The notes under the pieces are model-generated. The model saw only the letters and a list, made by a program, of their open reading frames with translations. It was not told the DNA's origin and ran no database searches. DNA of 64,000 bases from Nemesobacter sp965249045 (GTDB lineage: Bacteria > Desulfobacterota_D > UBA1144 > Nemesobacterales > Nemesobacteraceae), in assembly GCA_965249045.1 (NCBI GenBank), contig OZ252213.1, forward strand, positions 1,812,032-1,876,031. The letters run 5' to 3'. The position numbers and the translations under genes were made by a program. The number at the start of each line of letters is the position of its first letter. Positions within the stretch are counted from its first letter, which is position 1. This document shows positions 63,289 through 64,000 of the stretch, piece after piece.

Positions 63289-64000
63289 TATAGCACTTTT
63301 TACCTATTCCACAAAACCCAGAGGAGGAGTGGTTCACACGCTTAACCTTGCGGAAAAACTGGAAGAACTTGGCCAGAAAGTTCATGTTTACGCGCTCGGG
63401 ACGGAAGGCGGATTTTTCAGAGAAGTTGACGTTCCGCACACTCTGGTACCGTGTCCGAAAAACGAATTCAACGGTATGGACGAAAAAATCCACGCCTATA
63501 TAAAAGCGTATGTCGACTACCTGAGCAGCCTTGATGAAACCTACGACATCTACCACGCCGAGGACTGCATATCAGCAAACGCGCTTTTGGATATCAGGCA
63601 AAGAGGCCGCATAGAATTTTTTCTGAGAACCGTTCATCACGTTGACGATTTCATATCCGAATCTCTCGTGGAATGTCAGATGAAAAGCATAACGAGACCC
63701 GACTACCTGCTGGTCGTAAGCGATTACTGGGAAAAGGAACTCGCCGACAAATACTCCCTCAGACCGCTACGGGTAAGAAACGGCGTTGACCTATCCAAGT
63801 TTCACGGCACGGCCACCCGAAGCAAAACCCCCGAGGCCTCGAAGCTTGAATTTTCAGCCGGCGGATGCAAGACGGTTCTCACGATCGGCGGTATTGAACC
63901 CCGGAAAAACACGATATCAACCCTAAGGGCGTTTGCCCGGGTAAAAGCGCGCTTCGCGGTAAAGGATGAGCGGGTAATCTGGCTGCTTGGAGGCGGGGAA
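63275..64000 (+). CDS. Glycosyltransferase family 4, MSMEG_0565 type (partial)
   Basis: Start of a GT4 glycosyltransferase cut by the window end. The N-terminal LNIALFTYSTKPRGGVVHTL is the signature of the MSMEG_0565 family, a regular Nit1-cluster member; VRNGVDLSKFHG and TIGGIEPRKNT are typical GT-B motifs in the visible 242 residues. It overlaps the DUF2877 gene by 14 bases and continues beyond 64000. Its presence supports that the cluster is Nit1-derived. Confidence 0.85.
   Translation, partial: MKRLNIALFTYSTKPRGGVVHTLNLAEKLEELGQKVHVYALGTEGGFFREVDVPHTLVPCPKNEFNGMDEKIHAYIKAYVDYLSSLDETYDIYHAEDCISANALLDIRQRGRIEFFLRTVHHVDDFISESLVECQMKSITRPDYLLVVSDYWEKELADKYSLRPLRVRNGVDLSKFHGTATRSKTPEASKLEFSAGGCKTVLTIGGIEPRKNTISTLRAFARVKARFAVKDERVIWLLGGGE

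Overview
The window looks like chromosome of a free-living or host-associated Gram-negative bacterium of a deep lineage. Evidence: lipoprotein maturation genes (lgt, lnt, lspA), many lipoproteins, a TonB protein, a LolB-like lipoprotein and an outer-membrane barrel; a futalosine-type menaquinone gene (mqnC); and housekeeping genes in short operons on both strands. A candidate phylum such as Ca. Dadabacteria, or a Deltaproteobacteria-like group, would fit, but I cannot place it from this sequence alone. I see no tRNA, rRNA, CRISPR array or prophage.

Layout. 0-7.8 kb: a small membrane protein, lgt and lnt, then a convergent block with hisC, hisD, an HPr protein, a LolB-like lipoprotein and a TPR lipoprotein. 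7.9-10.5 kb: a decayed GC-rich locus (PPC and Calx-beta domains, at least three disruptions), with a 178-bp MITE-like element on one side and a diverged half copy on the other. 10.5-25 kb: mostly core genes (mqnC, KDPG aldolase, a Fur-type regulator with a self-overlapping palindrome, efp, mutL, a Do-like protease, aroK, ribE, lspA, tonB, greA) plus several unknown proteins. 25-37 kb: carB, two AT-richer genes with PD-(D/E)XK-type nuclease signatures, thiC, a glucose-dehydrogenase-like lipoprotein with 56 consecutive prolines, tsaD and a HipBA toxin-antitoxin pair. 37.5-50.9 kb: a cNMP-acyltransferase-SGNH fusion, coaX, a lipoprotein with a strong terminator, a sugar-nucleotide epimerase, guaA, guaB and assorted small proteins. 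51-52.7 kb: a complete IS1380-type insertion sequence.

52.7-64 kb: the most interesting part, a same-strand cluster that runs off the window. It mixes two modules. The first is recognisable from the Nit1/Nit1C (MSMEG_0565-0572, sll0783-0787) cluster: GNAT, AIR-synthase-like protein, Sll0783-like protein, radical SAM protein and MSMEG_0565-type glycosyltransferase. The second is the FdrA/DUF1116/DUF2877 set (known in E. coli as oxamate transcarbamylase, AllFGH) with carbamate kinase. A cupin-HTH regulator, a CoA-disulfide-reductase-like flavoprotein and an unknown 86-residue protein are interleaved. No nitrilase, the usual hallmark of Nit1, lies in the visible part. The working idea is a pathway in which the radical SAM/AIR-synthase/GNAT enzymes make or process a nitrogen compound that ends as a carbamoylated (ureido) intermediate. 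Its carbamoyl group is then moved to phosphate and cashed in as ATP, ammonia and CO2.

Two features may be linked: EF-P has glutamine where lysine 34 is expected, in a genome that encodes a 56-proline run, so this EF-P probably works without lysine modification.
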